The notes: generated by a model not told the origin, from the letters alone. A DNA stretch of 64,000 bases from CAILZL01 sp049840395 (GCA_049840395.1 JASGLD010000001.1:124001-188000); one strand, 5' to 3'; counted from the first letter of the stretch, positions 34,430 through 44,112 are shown. Made by a program: numbers and translations.

Positions 34430-35491
34430 TTACATTGCCAATGAGCGGAGACTCAATTGAATACGTAGCGGAATCGACACGAATTCGGCACGTTGTTCTT
34501 TAAGTAGATCGGCGGAGCCTGTCATTTCGAATAGACGCCCGATTTTGTTCCCGGCCAGGTCTTCCAAGGCGGTGGCCACTCGTAGCGAGTAGTTGCCGGC
34601 CTGCCAATTGCGCGCCGGTACGAATTGCCACTGGGTTTCATTGTGGTTGAGCGTTACCGCGCCGTTTACGACGGAGCCCCGCGAGTCCAAGACCACAATC
34701 AGACGGCTGGCCAGTGCCTGATCCATGGATTCCGGAAATGTCACTTGCAGAGCATTGCTGCTGTTGGCGGGCGGTGCATCGATGCGCCACTGTTGTGGAT
34801 CAGGCGCGTGATGATCGGCGTCAGCCACGCGAAATGATTTGCGATATCCCTCGCCCAACTTGCGGCCCAGTGCATCGGGCCAACCGCCGTCGATAACCAG
34901 GGTGTATTGCCGTCCGGCATGCAGGGGCGCTCCTAATTCGCGACCCGGCAAGAGATCGCTCTTCACTCTGCCTGGATCGAAGTACAGTGTGAAGCGTTTG
35001 AATTCGGGGTCCCAAAGTTCTTCGTTCAACTGCAGAAATGCGGCCGATACTTCCTGACCTTTATCGTCCAGCAAGTGAAGCCAATCATAGGCACCGCCAC
35101 GGGCCATGGGTTGGGAGAACTGGATGTAAAACTTGAGCTGATTTTCCGGCAGCGTGTCAGTGCTGGGATAAACCTGAGTAATCGTGGTGGTTTGCTTTGT
35201 TACCGCGCCCGGAATTTCCAGCACCGTCTCGGCAATACCGAGTGAGGCGCGATAGCGAACGCCTGCCTGCAAGGGGAAGCGTGGTTCAAAGATCTGCTCA
35301 TTGCCACGCTGGGTTAATTTGCCCAATAGGGGCGGCAGATCGGCGCCGGCATCGACTCGGATTGTTAGCGGCGCCGTATCGCTACCCGTGGAGTGAACTA
35401 TCCATTGACCCGCAGCATTGGTTTCCAGCTGGATGACTGGCTGGGTGATCGCGGTGTTCAGTGCAGCGGCGAGCGCAAGCGTGGCGAGCAT
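34430..35491 (-). CDS. Exported Ig-like (SbsA/Big_5-type) domain protein
   Basis: The 353-aa protein starts with a hydrophobic signal-like segment (MLATLALAAALNTA). Two segments look like SbsA-type Ig domains: one around 105-235 (ENQLKFYIQFSQPMARG, VSAAFLQL, TLYFDPGRVKSDLLP) and one around 250-340 (NALQVTFPESMDQAL, QWQFVPARNWQAGNYSLRV, LEDLAGNKIGRLFE). This copper-resistance/adhesin-like fold commonly decorates exported proteins. No catalytic motif is visible. The start ATG has a weak ribosome site. It lies 69 bases downstream of the beta-propeller gene on the same strand, with a strong hairpin between, so they may or may not share a transcript. Confidence 0.7.
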   Translation of the reverse strand: MLATLALAAALNTAITQPVIQLETNAAGQWIVHSTGSDTAPLTIRVDAGADLPPLLGKLTQRGNEQIFEPRFPLQAGVRYRASLGIAETVLEIPGAVTKQTTTITQVYPSTDTLPENQLKFYIQFSQPMARGGAYDWLHLLDDKGQEVSAAFLQLNEELWDPEFKRFTLYFDPGRVKSDLLPGRELGAPLHAGRQYTLVIDGGWPDALGRKLGEGYRKSFRVADADHHAPDPQQWRIDAPPANSSNALQVTFPESMDQALASRLIVVLDSRGSVVNGAVTLNHNETQWQFVPARNWQAGNYSLRVATALEDLAGNKIGRLFEMTGSADLLKEQRAEFVSIPLRIQLSLRSLAM

Positions 35492-35510
35492 GGTGAAGTG
35501 TGCAAACGAC

Positions 35511-35551
35511 CATCGATCCGGCCTGTTCCGTCCTGGGTGGCCGGATCGATG
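35511..35551 (-). terminator. Long perfect hairpin after the beta-propeller gene
   Basis: CATCGATCCGGCC (35511-35523) and GGCCGGATCGATG (35539-35551) pair perfectly over 13 bp with a 15-base loop, starting nine bases past the upstream gene's stop codon. There is no good T-run in the minus direction, so it may act as an attenuator, RNA-stabilising stem or protein site instead of a simple terminator. Confidence 0.6.
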
Positions 35552-35560
35552 AGTTTGTAC

Positions 35561-36670
35561 TTAGGGCAGACCGATGGTCTTCAAATCCAAAGTACTGGCA
35601 TCGGCACGTACCAGCAACACGGCCTTGGAATTATCCAGGCGATCCAGTTGCTCGACGCCTTTCAAATCGGCCACGGTTTCATAGGGCAGACCGGCGATGT
35701 CGGTGCGCGCAGTAATGGCGTTGTATTTTTCGATGCCCTGGGTGGACATCTTCATCACACCGCGTGCGCTATTGCTCATCAGGATGTAATCGGTGCCGCC
35801 TTTGTTATAGACGATCATATCCAACGGCCGATTCTGTGCACCCATCTCGGCAATAGTGGTGCCCTCAACCTTGGCGCCCGGTTTTAATTGCGATACCGGA
35901 ATCTTGACCAGCGGCGTGCAAGTGTAAGCAGCCAGAATGTTGGATTGATTGCCGATCTTGTACTGCACGAAGGTGCGCACCGGCGAATTGGTCTCATAGC
36001 GACCATGGCTGCCGTGATACATCTCGATGCTGGAGCCGCGATCGGCGTTCTGGAAGGGATAAGGAATGGCGCGCAGATTGGAGGCGAATTCCTCATTCGA
36101 TAGTCCCGCCACCAACACCTTGCCGTCGACGTATTCAAGATCGGTGATGGCGTCGAGTCGCAGACTCTGACCGCGTTGATCCTTGGCATCGGTGGCCGGC
36201 GCATTGGGCAGAGAGATTTTGCTGTACTTGATGTTGTCCAGAGACAGTTCCTGTAATGCGCCGGAACTATCGGCACGCAGAATCACCGGCAGCGCGTCGG
36301 GGCCACGACCACGCGATACCGACAGGTACACTTTCTTGGATAGCGGATTTACCGCCACATCATTGATCAATACTTGATCGGCCGTTGTTCCCAGTAAGGC
36401 AGCCACTTTATTACCGATGGCCTTGATATCTACTGCCGTGGCGGTGGCATTGGTGCGGTCCTGTGTGTCCAGGGCATAAATGGCGCCATTGCCTGAGTCT
36501 CCGACGAACAGAACGCCGTCTGGTCCAAAAGCCAGTGCACCGGCGGATTTCAAATCGGCCTTGCCCGCCTTGAGCGTGGCAGTGGCGTCGGCATGGGCGA
36601 GCGAGATCGTCGAGAGCGACAGTGCCAGCGCACCCAATGACAAACCAAGAGAAAATCTTGCACCTGACAT
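35561..36670 (-). CDS. Exported beta-propeller-like protein
   Basis: From ATG 36670 (GGAGGA eight to nine bases upstream) the protein has about 369 residues with a signal peptide ending LAHADA. The mature part shows NHL/SMP30-like propeller blades: GALAFGPDGVLFVGDSGNGAIYAL, INDVAVNPLSKKVYLSVSRG, ITDLEYVDGKVLVAGL, DMIVYNKGGTDYILMSNS. Such proteins often bind or oxidise small molecules in the periplasm, but no quinone- or metal-binding motif stands out, and no catalytic role can be assigned. The frame is open further upstream to 36730, but that part lacks a ribosome site. It is followed by a strong hairpin and then the Ig-like protein gene. Confidence 0.75.
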   Translation of the reverse strand: MSGARFSLGLSLGALALSLSTISLAHADATATLKAGKADLKSAGALAFGPDGVLFVGDSGNGAIYALDTQDRTNATATAVDIKAIGNKVAALLGTTADQVLINDVAVNPLSKKVYLSVSRGRGPDALPVILRADSSGALQELSLDNIKYSKISLPNAPATDAKDQRGQSLRLDAITDLEYVDGKVLVAGLSNEEFASNLRAIPYPFQNADRGSSIEMYHGSHGRYETNSPVRTFVQYKIGNQSNILAAYTCTPLVKIPVSQLKPGAKVEGTTIAEMGAQNRPLDMIVYNKGGTDYILMSNSARGVMKMSTQGIEKYNAITARTDIAGLPYETVADLKGVEQLDRLDNSKAVLLVRADASTLDLKTIGLP

Positions 36671-36801
36671 GGTAATGATCCTCCGGCTGAGTTGAGCCGG
36701 CATTACAGGCTCAGTAACTGAACCAGTCAATCAAGCGGAGCGCGCAGAGGGCGGCATTAACAAATCTTTAGCATGGCCAGGTGGGTGCTGAGCCGAAGAC
36801 T

Positions 36802-38928
36802 CTACGGTTCATTCGGCAAGATGGTCAATGCATCGCCGGTCATCTGCAACGATGCGATGTCTATCCGTCCAGGGAAGGCGGGCACAGGGTCGAGCGACAC
36901 TCGCTGCCGGCTGCTCTTGCCCAATAACCATCCGGGCAGCGGAATGCCCGCAATGCGTAACTGCTTAAGTTGGGCGATGAGCACATGCGGTTGCGTCTGC
37001 ATGGTCAACGCAAGATCCACTGTCACAGGGATGCCTGAGTAAGTTGCGGAGACCAATAAGTGGCCGTCGTCGAAGCGCAACGCCACGTTGTGTAGATGCC
37101 GGGCTTTTTTCTGCAAATGTGCGATCAGATCGTCCGCGTGCAAAGTAATGCGCGGCAGCAAGGTCTCGAAGCCCACCAGGCCTAACTGCTGGTGATCCCA
37201 CAGTTGATACAGATTGAAGCGCGCCTCACGCAATACTATTTCGCCCGCGGCAATCGGCATGCCGCGTATCCGCCACGGGCCGCCGCTGATGGTTACGCTT
37301 GCGATGCGGCCGCGTTGCCATTGGTCAGGAGTACCGGTGATGGCGACGTTCAAAGGGCCTTCGATCAGTGTGCCGAGACTGTCGTGCAGGCGCTGTTCCA
37401 GTTCCTGTTGAGTGAGGTTATCTATACGGAAGACATGGTCGGCGTCGCGCTGCCTAATGCTGGCCTCGCTGCCATCGGGCAGCGGCAGCCGTGCAATTTC
37501 CGGATAGTAGTCATTGAACGCCCGACCACTGGCCAGCAAGGCGTCGCGAGTGACGGCATCCTCACCGGGACCGAGATTGCCGCCTTTCAAAATGACGTAT
37601 TCACTGAAGTTGGCTTCGGCGTTGTCGGCGCTGCTGCCATTGATGCTGAGACCGCGGGTACGCATCGACCAGATGAGATTGCGTGAGAAGAAAAATGCAT
37701 GATTGGAGATCATTGCTGTCAGCAGGAAAGGTTGCTGCGGATCGCGTTGTTGTACCAACAGATCGCCGATACGCCGTTGCTGCCAGTCCTCTGCAACAGG
37801 CAGATCGACATGCAACGCATTCCAGGCAAACAACGCCAGCACTACACCTAGTGCGGTCAATGCGATTCGCAGTTGTGCAAGCCATTGCTGGACGCTCCAC
37901 AGGGACAGCATGATCAAGGGAGGTAGCAGCGGCAGGGTGTAACGCAGATCTTTGTTGTGATTGAAGGTAAACAACACATACCCGGAGACAATCCAAGCGA
38001 TCAGCCAACCGCTGCCATGCGGTAGAAGTTTTTTTGAATAGCGTTCCAAGCGGCGTTGTATGAGTTCCCACGCCAGGCCAATGGCCATGAGTGCGCTCAA
38101 TACCCAACCGGCTTGTAAGACAATGCCATGCAGGTAATACCACCAACCTGCCAACGAGCCAAAGCCCGGATCGCCTTCGGTTGCACCTTGTTCGCTGACC
38201 AATTGTGCGGCATTGCTGAAGAACAGCGGGCCTTGCCAACCGTAGTAAGGCAGCGCCGTTACTGCGGTGATGCCGGCGGCCAGAAAAAGATTTTTCCATG
38301 GCAGCGATGGCGCCTTGCCCTCTTGTAGGGATGCCGTGCGGCCCTGCCACAGGCAGAGCAGTACCGGACCGATGAACCATAGCGGATAAAAAGGTTTCAT
38401 CAGCATGCCCAGGCCCGACCACAGGCCCCACAGCACTACGGCGCCGCGACGCCGGAAACCATCGGTACGACGCAGCCATTCCATGCCGGCGACAATCCAG
38501 GCAGTCAGTGCAAAATTGATTAGCGGTCGTCGTTCCACCCACAGCACGGTGGGCATGGCGATGAAGCAGGCGCCGGCTACCAGCCCCAGCCAGGGCGATG
38601 CCCCGCAACCACGTGCGAAGGCCGTGAGTGCCCATAGCAGCAAGGCCAGGTAGGCGGTATGCGTCAGCACCGCCTTGAGCATCGAAGGCTCGCCCAGTGA
38701 CATGGCTGGTACCAGGGTCAGGTGGTACAGCGGCGGATAAATCGCGGTCCAGCGAGTGCGGATCGGCGTGTCGTGCAAGATGAAATCGCGATAGTCTGCT
38801 GCCAGTTGCAGGTGCACCGTTTCATCCCATGCGGGTGGACGAGTGTCGATGCGATACCAAAGCAGCAGCGATACTGCAAAGCACAGCAGAATGATCGACG
38901 CAGCCAGCCATTCGCTACGAATTCTCAT
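36802..38928 (-). CDS. GT39-family membrane glycosyltransferase with C-terminal LmeA/DUF2993-like domain
   Basis: The 708-aa protein has about eleven hydrophobic segments between residues 8 and 405. It carries the family's catalytic acidic pair in the first external loop (PAWDET, Asp35-Glu36), as in ArnT/PMT-type enzymes that transfer sugars from polyprenyl-phosphate donors at the outer face of the inner membrane. Residues about 405-520 form a periplasmic segment. The last 190 residues (GRIASVTISGG, IRGMPIAAGEIVLREARFNL, VALRFDDGHLLVSATYSG, LKQLRIAGIPLP) match the LmeA/DUF2993 pattern of lipid-binding periplasmic domains. That fusion is unusual; it could hold the lipid-linked acceptor. ATG at 38928. 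It is divergent from the kinase at 39433. Acceptor unknown: lipid A, glycoprotein or polyprenyl lipid. Confidence 0.85.
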   Translation of the reverse strand: MRIRSEWLAASIILLCFAVSLLLWYRIDTRPPAWDETVHLQLAADYRDFILHDTPIRTRWTAIYPPLYHLTLVPAMSLGEPSMLKAVLTHTAYLALLLWALTAFARGCGASPWLGLVAGACFIAMPTVLWVERRPLINFALTAWIVAGMEWLRRTDGFRRRGAVVLWGLWSGLGMLMKPFYPLWFIGPVLLCLWQGRTASLQEGKAPSLPWKNLFLAAGITAVTALPYYGWQGPLFFSNAAQLVSEQGATEGDPGFGSLAGWWYYLHGIVLQAGWVLSALMAIGLAWELIQRRLERYSKKLLPHGSGWLIAWIVSGYVLFTFNHNKDLRYTLPLLPPLIMLSLWSVQQWLAQLRIALTALGVVLALFAWNALHVDLPVAEDWQQRRIGDLLVQQRDPQQPFLLTAMISNHAFFFSRNLIWSMRTRGLSINGSSADNAEANFSEYVILKGGNLGPGEDAVTRDALLASGRAFNDYYPEIARLPLPDGSEASIRQRDADHVFRIDNLTQQELEQRLHDSLGTLIEGPLNVAITGTPDQWQRGRIASVTISGGPWRIRGMPIAAGEIVLREARFNLYQLWDHQQLGLVGFETLLPRITLHADDLIAHLQKKARHLHNVALRFDDGHLLVSATYSGIPVTVDLALTMQTQPHVLIAQLKQLRIAGIPLPGWLLGKSSRQRVSLDPVPAFPGRIDIASLQMTGDALTILPNEP

Positions 38929-39432
38929 GCGTGCTTACCCGAGCGGCGCTCTTGCAGGCAAGCACAGCGCCGGGCGGCAGTGCTATCGGAATCGATGGCT
39001 GAGGGGAGAGTGACTGACAAGTTAAGCAATTGGCCGGGCAAATCGAGGCTCCCGATTTTTCTTGGTATGGAAAACGTCGCATGCCATTGCTATGTGCCAT
39101 TCTTGACGCAGTCATGCATCGAAAGCAATGGGCGTGATTAGTTGTTGCGTGGATGTCGCAGCCGTATGTCCAAGCTATGTCTTACGACATAGCCCCTAGG
39201 TACTGTACGAACTGGTCTTGCAACTGCGCATGTAGCAGATTGCAGGTGCTATGAAAAAATGCAGCATCCCAGCCGGTCGCGAGCAACGATAAATTATTTG
39301 CATTAGTTGTTTTCCGGGGAAAAACAGGATGCTTCAAGTCAGTGCGAATAAACCACCGCAGCGCAGACATCTGACCAGTAGCAGGCGTGCTGATGATTTA
39401 CACGAAGAACTAACAACAGACAGGCTGGTTGC
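38929..39432. other. Divergent intergenic region, no gene seen
   Basis: 504 bases lie between the start codons of the GT39 gene and the membrane hybrid kinase. It contains one perfect 20-base dyad (39174-39193, listed separately) and is AT-richer from about 39240 to 39320. No frame has gene-like features. Confidence 0.5.
39174..39193. promoter_or_regulatory. Perfect dyad, candidate operator
   Basis: GCTATGTC, spacer TTAC, GACATAGC: two perfect 8-base half-sites in the middle of the divergent region between the GT39 and hybrid kinase genes. The size and symmetry suit a dimeric repressor or activator site; a small RNA hairpin is the alternative. No cognate regulator is obvious in the window. 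Confidence 0.4.
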
Positions 39433-42400
39433 ATGGCTGCTGGTGAATCAATGAATAGTCCGGACTCCATATCGGCAGCTGTGCCTGACCAGAGGCGGCT
39501 GCAGTGGCGGATGTATGTGCTGGCCGCCGTCGCTGCATTGGCGATGTTGTGCCTGCGCCTGTGGCTGCAGCCCTGGGTGGGCGATCGGCCGGTGCTGATT
39601 CTATTTGTCATCCCGATGGTTTTTTGCGCCTACTTCGGCGGCCTCGGCGCTGGACTGGTGACCACGGCGGTTATTGCGCTGGGCACCAATTATCTATTGA
39701 TGCCGCCGCTGCGCAGTTTTACTTTCGATCGCCCGCTTGATTTTGCGCAGTGGTTGCTATTGGTGCTGTTGGGCGTGGTGATCAGTGTGTTGAATCACCG
39801 CCATTCTCAGCATGCCGCAGACCAGCCCGGCAAGCGAAAATACCTGTCGACCGAACGCAAGGTGCAAGGCGGATTCGCACTGGCGCTGCTTTGTCTCGGC
39901 GTAGTCAGCGTGGTCTCCTATCTCAGTGTGGTGCGTCTCAATGAGAATACGGACTGGGTTGAGCATACTCACCAGGTGTTGAACCGTCTGGATCGTTTGA
40001 TCGGCGCCACCAGCGATGCCGAGTCCAACCAACGCGGCTATCTGATCACCGGCAGCGATCGCTATCTCGTTTCTTACCAACAGGCACTGCGCAGCATTGA
40101 TACCATGCTGCAGGAGTTGCGCACCACCGTTGCCGATAATCCCGAGCAGCAACAACGGTTGGAACGACTATCGTCGTTGCTGACGCAGCGTCTGGCGGTG
40201 ATGGCGCTGACAGCGGAGCTGCGTCGCACGCAGGGATTGGCGGCCGCACAGGACATGGTCGCAACCGGCCGGGGTAAGGAGCTGCAAGAGCAGTTGCGCG
40301 ATCTGGTTGAGGTAATGAAGAACGCCGAGGCTCGGCTTCTGGATATGCGGGAAGGGCGTGTGGAGCAGAATACCCGCTTTACTCAATTGATCATCATCGG
40401 TGGCGGCCTGCTGGCATTGAGCCTGGTGGGGCTGGCGCTGTTCTTCATCCGTCGCGATCTGGCAGGGCGGCAGCGCGCCGAGGCTGAACTTGATCGCTTC
40501 TTCTCATTGTCCTTGGATTTCTTGTGCATTTCCTCTGCCGATGGTTATTTCAAACGTGTGAGCCCTGCGGTCACCGATATTCTCGGTTGGCCAGTCGATG
40601 AGTTTCTGCGTACGCCGTTTATTGATTTTGTTCATCCGGATGATCGGCAGTCCACTTTGAAAGAGGTGGAACGTCAGGTGATTGCCGGCGAGAAGGTATT
40701 GCAGTTCGAGAACCGCTATCGCCACAAGGATGGTTCGTGGCGGGTGTTGTCGTGGCGCTCGATCCCGCAGCCGGGCGGCTTGATGTTCGCCAGTGCACGT
40801 GATGTTACGCAACGCAAGCGCATCGAAGTGGAGTTGCGCGATGCCAAGGAACAACTTGAAGCGCGTGTGCTGGAGCGCACTGCCGAATTGGAGCACGCCA
40901 ATGACTCACTTCTTAGAAGCGAACGCCGTTTCCGTGCACTGATTGAAAACGGCAACGACAGCATTGCGTTATTGGGACCCGACGACAAATTGCAGTACTT
41001 GAGTCCTGCAGTAAAAGCCGTCGAAGGCTTTGCGCCAGAAGAGCTGGTAGGCAAGTCGGGTATCGACCGCACTCATCCGGATGACCTGCCGGTCTTGGGT
41101 GCAGCGATGAAGCAATTGCTGGCAAATCCGGGCAAGCCCATTCCTGTGCTGTGGCGGCAGCGACATAAGGACGGTCATTGGTTGTGGCTGGAGGGCGTGG
41201 CCACCAATATGCTTAACGATCCGGCAGTGGGCGCCATCGTCAGCAACTATCGCGATGTCACCGAACGCAAGCTGGCGGAAGATAAGTTGCGAGCGCAGTT
41301 GGAACGGTTGGCGTTGTTGAGCCAGATCACGCGCGCCATCGGTGAGCGCCAGGATATCAAGAGCATTTTCCAAGTCGTGGTCAGAACCCTGGAAGAACAG
41401 TTGCCGGCAGATTTCGTCTGCCTGTGTTTGTACGATGCCAATGCCAAAACGCTTACCGTGGCCGGCGTGGGTGTACGTAGCGCCACTTTGGCGTTGGAAT
41501 TGGCGCTGACCGAAAAAGCGCAGGTGGAGATCGATCAGAACGGTTTGTTGCAGTGTATCCGTGGCTCATTGGTGTACGAACCTCATCTTGGCTCGGTGCC
41601 ATTTCCCTTCCCGCAGCGACTGGCGCGCGGTGGGCTCAATGCCATGGTGGCTGCGCCGTTGCTGAGTGAAAATAAAGTATTCGGCGCTCTAATTACTGCG
41701 CGCCGACAGGCCGAGAGCTTCAGCAGCGGTGAGTGCGAATTTTTGCGGCAGCTGAGCGAGCATGTGGCGCTGGCCGCGCACCAGGCCGGGCTGTACGGAT
41801 CGCTGCAAACCGCCTATGAGGATCTGCGCCAAACCCAACAGGCCGTGATGCAGCAGGAGCGTCTGCGTGTTTTGGGGCAAATGGCCAGCGGCATTGCGCA
41901 CGATATCAACAATGCCATTTCACCGATCACGCTCTACACCGAATCTTTGCTGGAACGCGAGCCGGGCCTCAGCGAACGCGGCCGAAAGTATCTATTGACC
42001 ATTCAGCGTGCCATTGGCGATGTGGCGGAAACCGTCACGCGCATGCGCGAGTTCTATCGCCAGCGCGAACCGCAGCTGGAGCTGCGTCCGGTACAGTTAA
42101 ATACCTTGTTGACCCAGGTTGTGGAACTGACCAAGGCGCGCTGGGGAGATATGCCGCAGCAGCGCGGTAGCGTGATCAATCTACAAATGGATCTGGCGCC
42201 GGAGCTGCCCGCCATCATGGGCGCTGAAAACGAAATTCGCGAAGCACTGACCAATTTGATTTTCAATGCAGTGGACGCCATGCCGCAAGGTGGCACGTTG
42301 ACGTTGCGCACGTCGTTGGACATAACTAATCCGGCAGACCCGCAGGTACATGTTGAGGTGGGCGATACCGGTGTCGGCATGGATGAAGATACACGCCGTC

Positions 42401-42981
42401 GTTGTCTGGAATTGTTCTTCACCACCAAGGGCGAGCGCGGCACGGGTCTGGGCCTGGCCATGGTGTACGGCATGGTGCAGCGCCACAGCGCCGAAATCAG
42501 AGTGGACAGCGAACTGGGTAAGGGTACGCGCATGCAGCTGAGTTTCGACGTACCACAGAAGACCGATTGGGTGGCGCCGGCCGCTGCGTTTGAAACCTTG
42601 CCTGCGGGTTTGCGCATTCTGGTGATCGACGATGATCCGGTACTGCTCAAGTCGTTGCATGACACTTTGGAGAACGATGGCTGTGTGGTGACCACTGCCA
42701 GCGGCGGCCAGCAGGGCATAGCCACCTTTACGCACGAGCCGCAGTCATTCGATGGCGTGATCACCGATCTGGGCATGCCCTTCGTGGATGGCAGAAAAGT
42801 TGCTGAGGCCATCAAGACCGCTTCGCCGCAGACACCGGTGCTCATGCTCACCGGATGGGGGCAGCGCCTGGCTGCCGAAGGCGATATTCCGCCGCATGTC
42901 GACCGTGTGCTGAGCAAGCCGCCCAGGTTGCGTGAATTGCGCGCGGCGCTGGCTGAATTGGTGGCCAAGCGATCAAGCTGA
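39433..42981 (+). CDS. Membrane hybrid histidine kinase: DUF4118, CHASE3, two PAS, GAF, HisKA, HATPase, receiver
   Basis: An 1182-aa protein. Residues 25-125 hold four hydrophobic helices of the KdpD-like DUF4118 type (ILFVIPMVFCAYFGGLGAGL). Further helices at about 142-162 and 318-338 flank a CHASE3 periplasmic sensor (DAESNQRGYLITG). Next come PAS domains at about 350-465 and 495-620 (HPDD and HKDG motifs in each), a GAF domain at about 640-790, HisKA (GIAHDINNAISPI, His823), HATPase_c (LIFNAVDAMP, GDTGVGM, RGTGLGLAMV) and a receiver with Asp1112 in ITDLGMPFVDG. The H box with HDINN belongs to the NtrB-like HisKA_4 group. Orphan: no partner regulator adjoins, and the attached receiver may regulate the kinase. 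The start is ATG 39433; ATG 39451 is an alternative. Stand-alone transcription unit. Confidence 0.93.
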   Translation: MAAGESMNSPDSISAAVPDQRRLQWRMYVLAAVAALAMLCLRLWLQPWVGDRPVLILFVIPMVFCAYFGGLGAGLVTTAVIALGTNYLLMPPLRSFTFDRPLDFAQWLLLVLLGVVISVLNHRHSQHAADQPGKRKYLSTERKVQGGFALALLCLGVVSVVSYLSVVRLNENTDWVEHTHQVLNRLDRLIGATSDAESNQRGYLITGSDRYLVSYQQALRSIDTMLQELRTTVADNPEQQQRLERLSSLLTQRLAVMALTAELRRTQGLAAAQDMVATGRGKELQEQLRDLVEVMKNAEARLLDMREGRVEQNTRFTQLIIIGGGLLALSLVGLALFFIRRDLAGRQRAEAELDRFFSLSLDFLCISSADGYFKRVSPAVTDILGWPVDEFLRTPFIDFVHPDDRQSTLKEVERQVIAGEKVLQFENRYRHKDGSWRVLSWRSIPQPGGLMFASARDVTQRKRIEVELRDAKEQLEARVLERTAELEHANDSLLRSERRFRALIENGNDSIALLGPDDKLQYLSPAVKAVEGFAPEELVGKSGIDRTHPDDLPVLGAAMKQLLANPGKPIPVLWRQRHKDGHWLWLEGVATNMLNDPAVGAIVSNYRDVTERKLAEDKLRAQLERLALLSQITRAIGERQDIKSIFQVVVRTLEEQLPADFVCLCLYDANAKTLTVAGVGVRSATLALELALTEKAQVEIDQNGLLQCIRGSLVYEPHLGSVPFPFPQRLARGGLNAMVAAPLLSENKVFGALITARRQAESFSSGECEFLRQLSEHVALAAHQAGLYGSLQTAYEDLRQTQQAVMQQERLRVLGQMASGIAHDINNAISPITLYTESLLEREPGLSERGRKYLLTIQRAIGDVAETVTRMREFYRQREPQLELRPVQLNTLLTQVVELTKARWGDMPQQRGSVINLQMDLAPELPAIMGAENEIREALTNLIFNAVDAMPQGGTLTLRTSLDITNPADPQVHVEVGDTGVGMDEDTRRRCLELFFTTKGERGTGLGLAMVYGMVQRHSAEIRVDSELGKGTRMQLSFDVPQKTDWVAPAAAFETLPAGLRILVIDDDPVLLKSLHDTLENDGCVVTTASGGQQGIATFTHEPQSFDGVITDLGMPFVDGRKVAEAIKTASPQTPVLMLTGWGQRLAAEGDIPPHVDRVLSKPPRLRELRAALAELVAKRSS

Positions 42982-43098
42982 AAAATTTGTGCCCTGTCTT
43001 CGGCGGGACTCATATGAATCCATCCGGCTTTCCTGTGCAGGATTCAGCTTCGCTTTGCTTATACTTGCGCCGCTGAAAATAAAACGTCGGAGATCCCA

Positions 43099-44076
43099 AT
43101 GAAGTTTGCGAGTTTGAAGAGTCCATCCCGCGATGGCCAACTGGTGCTGGTATCGCGCGATCTTAAGCAGGCAGTGGCAACGCCGAATATGCCCAACCTA
43201 CAGTACGCATTGGATCATTGGGATGCAGTGACGCCGGCGTTGGAACAGCTCTATGCCGACTTGAATGCCGGTAAAGCCGTGGGCGCTTTTGCCTTCGATC
43301 CACAGCAGGCGCTGGCGCCGCTACCGCGCGCCTATCAATGGCTCGATTGTTCTTCGTTCCTGGCGCATGGCCGTTTGTTGGATCGCGCCTTTGGCATTCC
43401 GCCGATTCCTCAATCGGACACCGTGCCGATCACCGTGCAAGGTTCGGGCGATGCCTTTCTCGGTCCGCACGACGATTCGCCGTTTCCCAATGAAGCCGAG
43501 GGCATCGACTTCGAAGCCGAGTTCGGTGTGATTCTCGGTGACGTGCCGATGAGTGTGTCGCAGCAGGATGCAGCCAAGCATATTCGATTGGCCGTGGTGC
43601 TGAACGACTGGGGGCTGCGTGCCTTGCAGAAATTCGAAATGCAGCGCGGTTTTGGTTTGATCCACTGCAAGCCGGCCACTTCATTCGCACCGGTGGCGGT
43701 GACGCTGGATGAACTGGGTAACGATTGGCGTGACGAGAAGATTCACTTGCGCATGCATGTGACTTACAACGACCAAGCCTTCGGTCATCCGTCGGGCGGC
43801 GCCATGGATTTCAAGGTGTCGCAGCTGATCGTCAACGCGGCGCGTACTCGTGAGCTGCGCGCCGGCACAGTGCTGGGTTTCGGCACGACTTCGGAAGGCG
43901 ATCCCAAGGGGGTGGGTTCGGCGTGCTTAACGGAGAAGCGCGGCCAGGACATCATTGATTTCGGTGAGCCGCGTACGCCCTTCATGAAATTTGGTGAGCG
44001 AGTGCGTATTGAAGCAAAAGACGCGCAGGGCAATTCGATCTTTGGTGCAATCGATCAGCGTGCGGTGAAGGGTTAA
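43099..44076 (+). CDS. Fumarylacetoacetate hydrolase (FAH) family enzyme
   Basis: A soluble 325-aa protein with GGAG nine bases before ATG 43099. FAH-fold signatures include GIDFEAEFGVILGD with the metal-binding acidic residues, LVVVLND-like VVLNDWGLRALQ, KPATSFAPVAVT and AGTVLGFGTTSEGD near the C-terminus. The family cleaves carbon-carbon bonds of beta-diketones (fumarylacetoacetate in tyrosine breakdown) or hydrates and decarboxylates related acids. The size and the HDDSPFPNE region fit the true fumarylacetoacetase branch of bacteria that lack the long eukaryotic N-terminus. However, no homogentisate dioxygenase or maleylacetoacetate isomerase gene is in the window, so the exact substrate stays open. 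Single gene, followed by a mosaic repeat. Confidence 0.9.
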   Translation: MKFASLKSPSRDGQLVLVSRDLKQAVATPNMPNLQYALDHWDAVTPALEQLYADLNAGKAVGAFAFDPQQALAPLPRAYQWLDCSSFLAHGRLLDRAFGIPPIPQSDTVPITVQGSGDAFLGPHDDSPFPNEAEGIDFEAEFGVILGDVPMSVSQQDAAKHIRLAVVLNDWGLRALQKFEMQRGFGLIHCKPATSFAPVAVTLDELGNDWRDEKIHLRMHVTYNDQAFGHPSGGAMDFKVSQLIVNAARTRELRAGTVLGFGTTSEGDPKGVGSACLTEKRGQDIIDFGEPRTPFMKFGERVRIEAKDAQGNSIFGAIDQRAVKG

Positions 44077-44112
44077 GGGCTGATTGAATATTGGTGGGGT
44101 GCCGGCTCATGT

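Noticed and set aside
37601..38635. 344-aa frame within the GT39 gene on the same strand
   Set aside because: An alternate-frame shadow rich in Arg/His/Cys; the GT39 frame has the membrane helices and DE motif.
39182..39611. Small frames around the kinase start and in the divergent region
   Set aside because: No ribosome sites or homology-like features; they overlap the dyad and the kinase gene.
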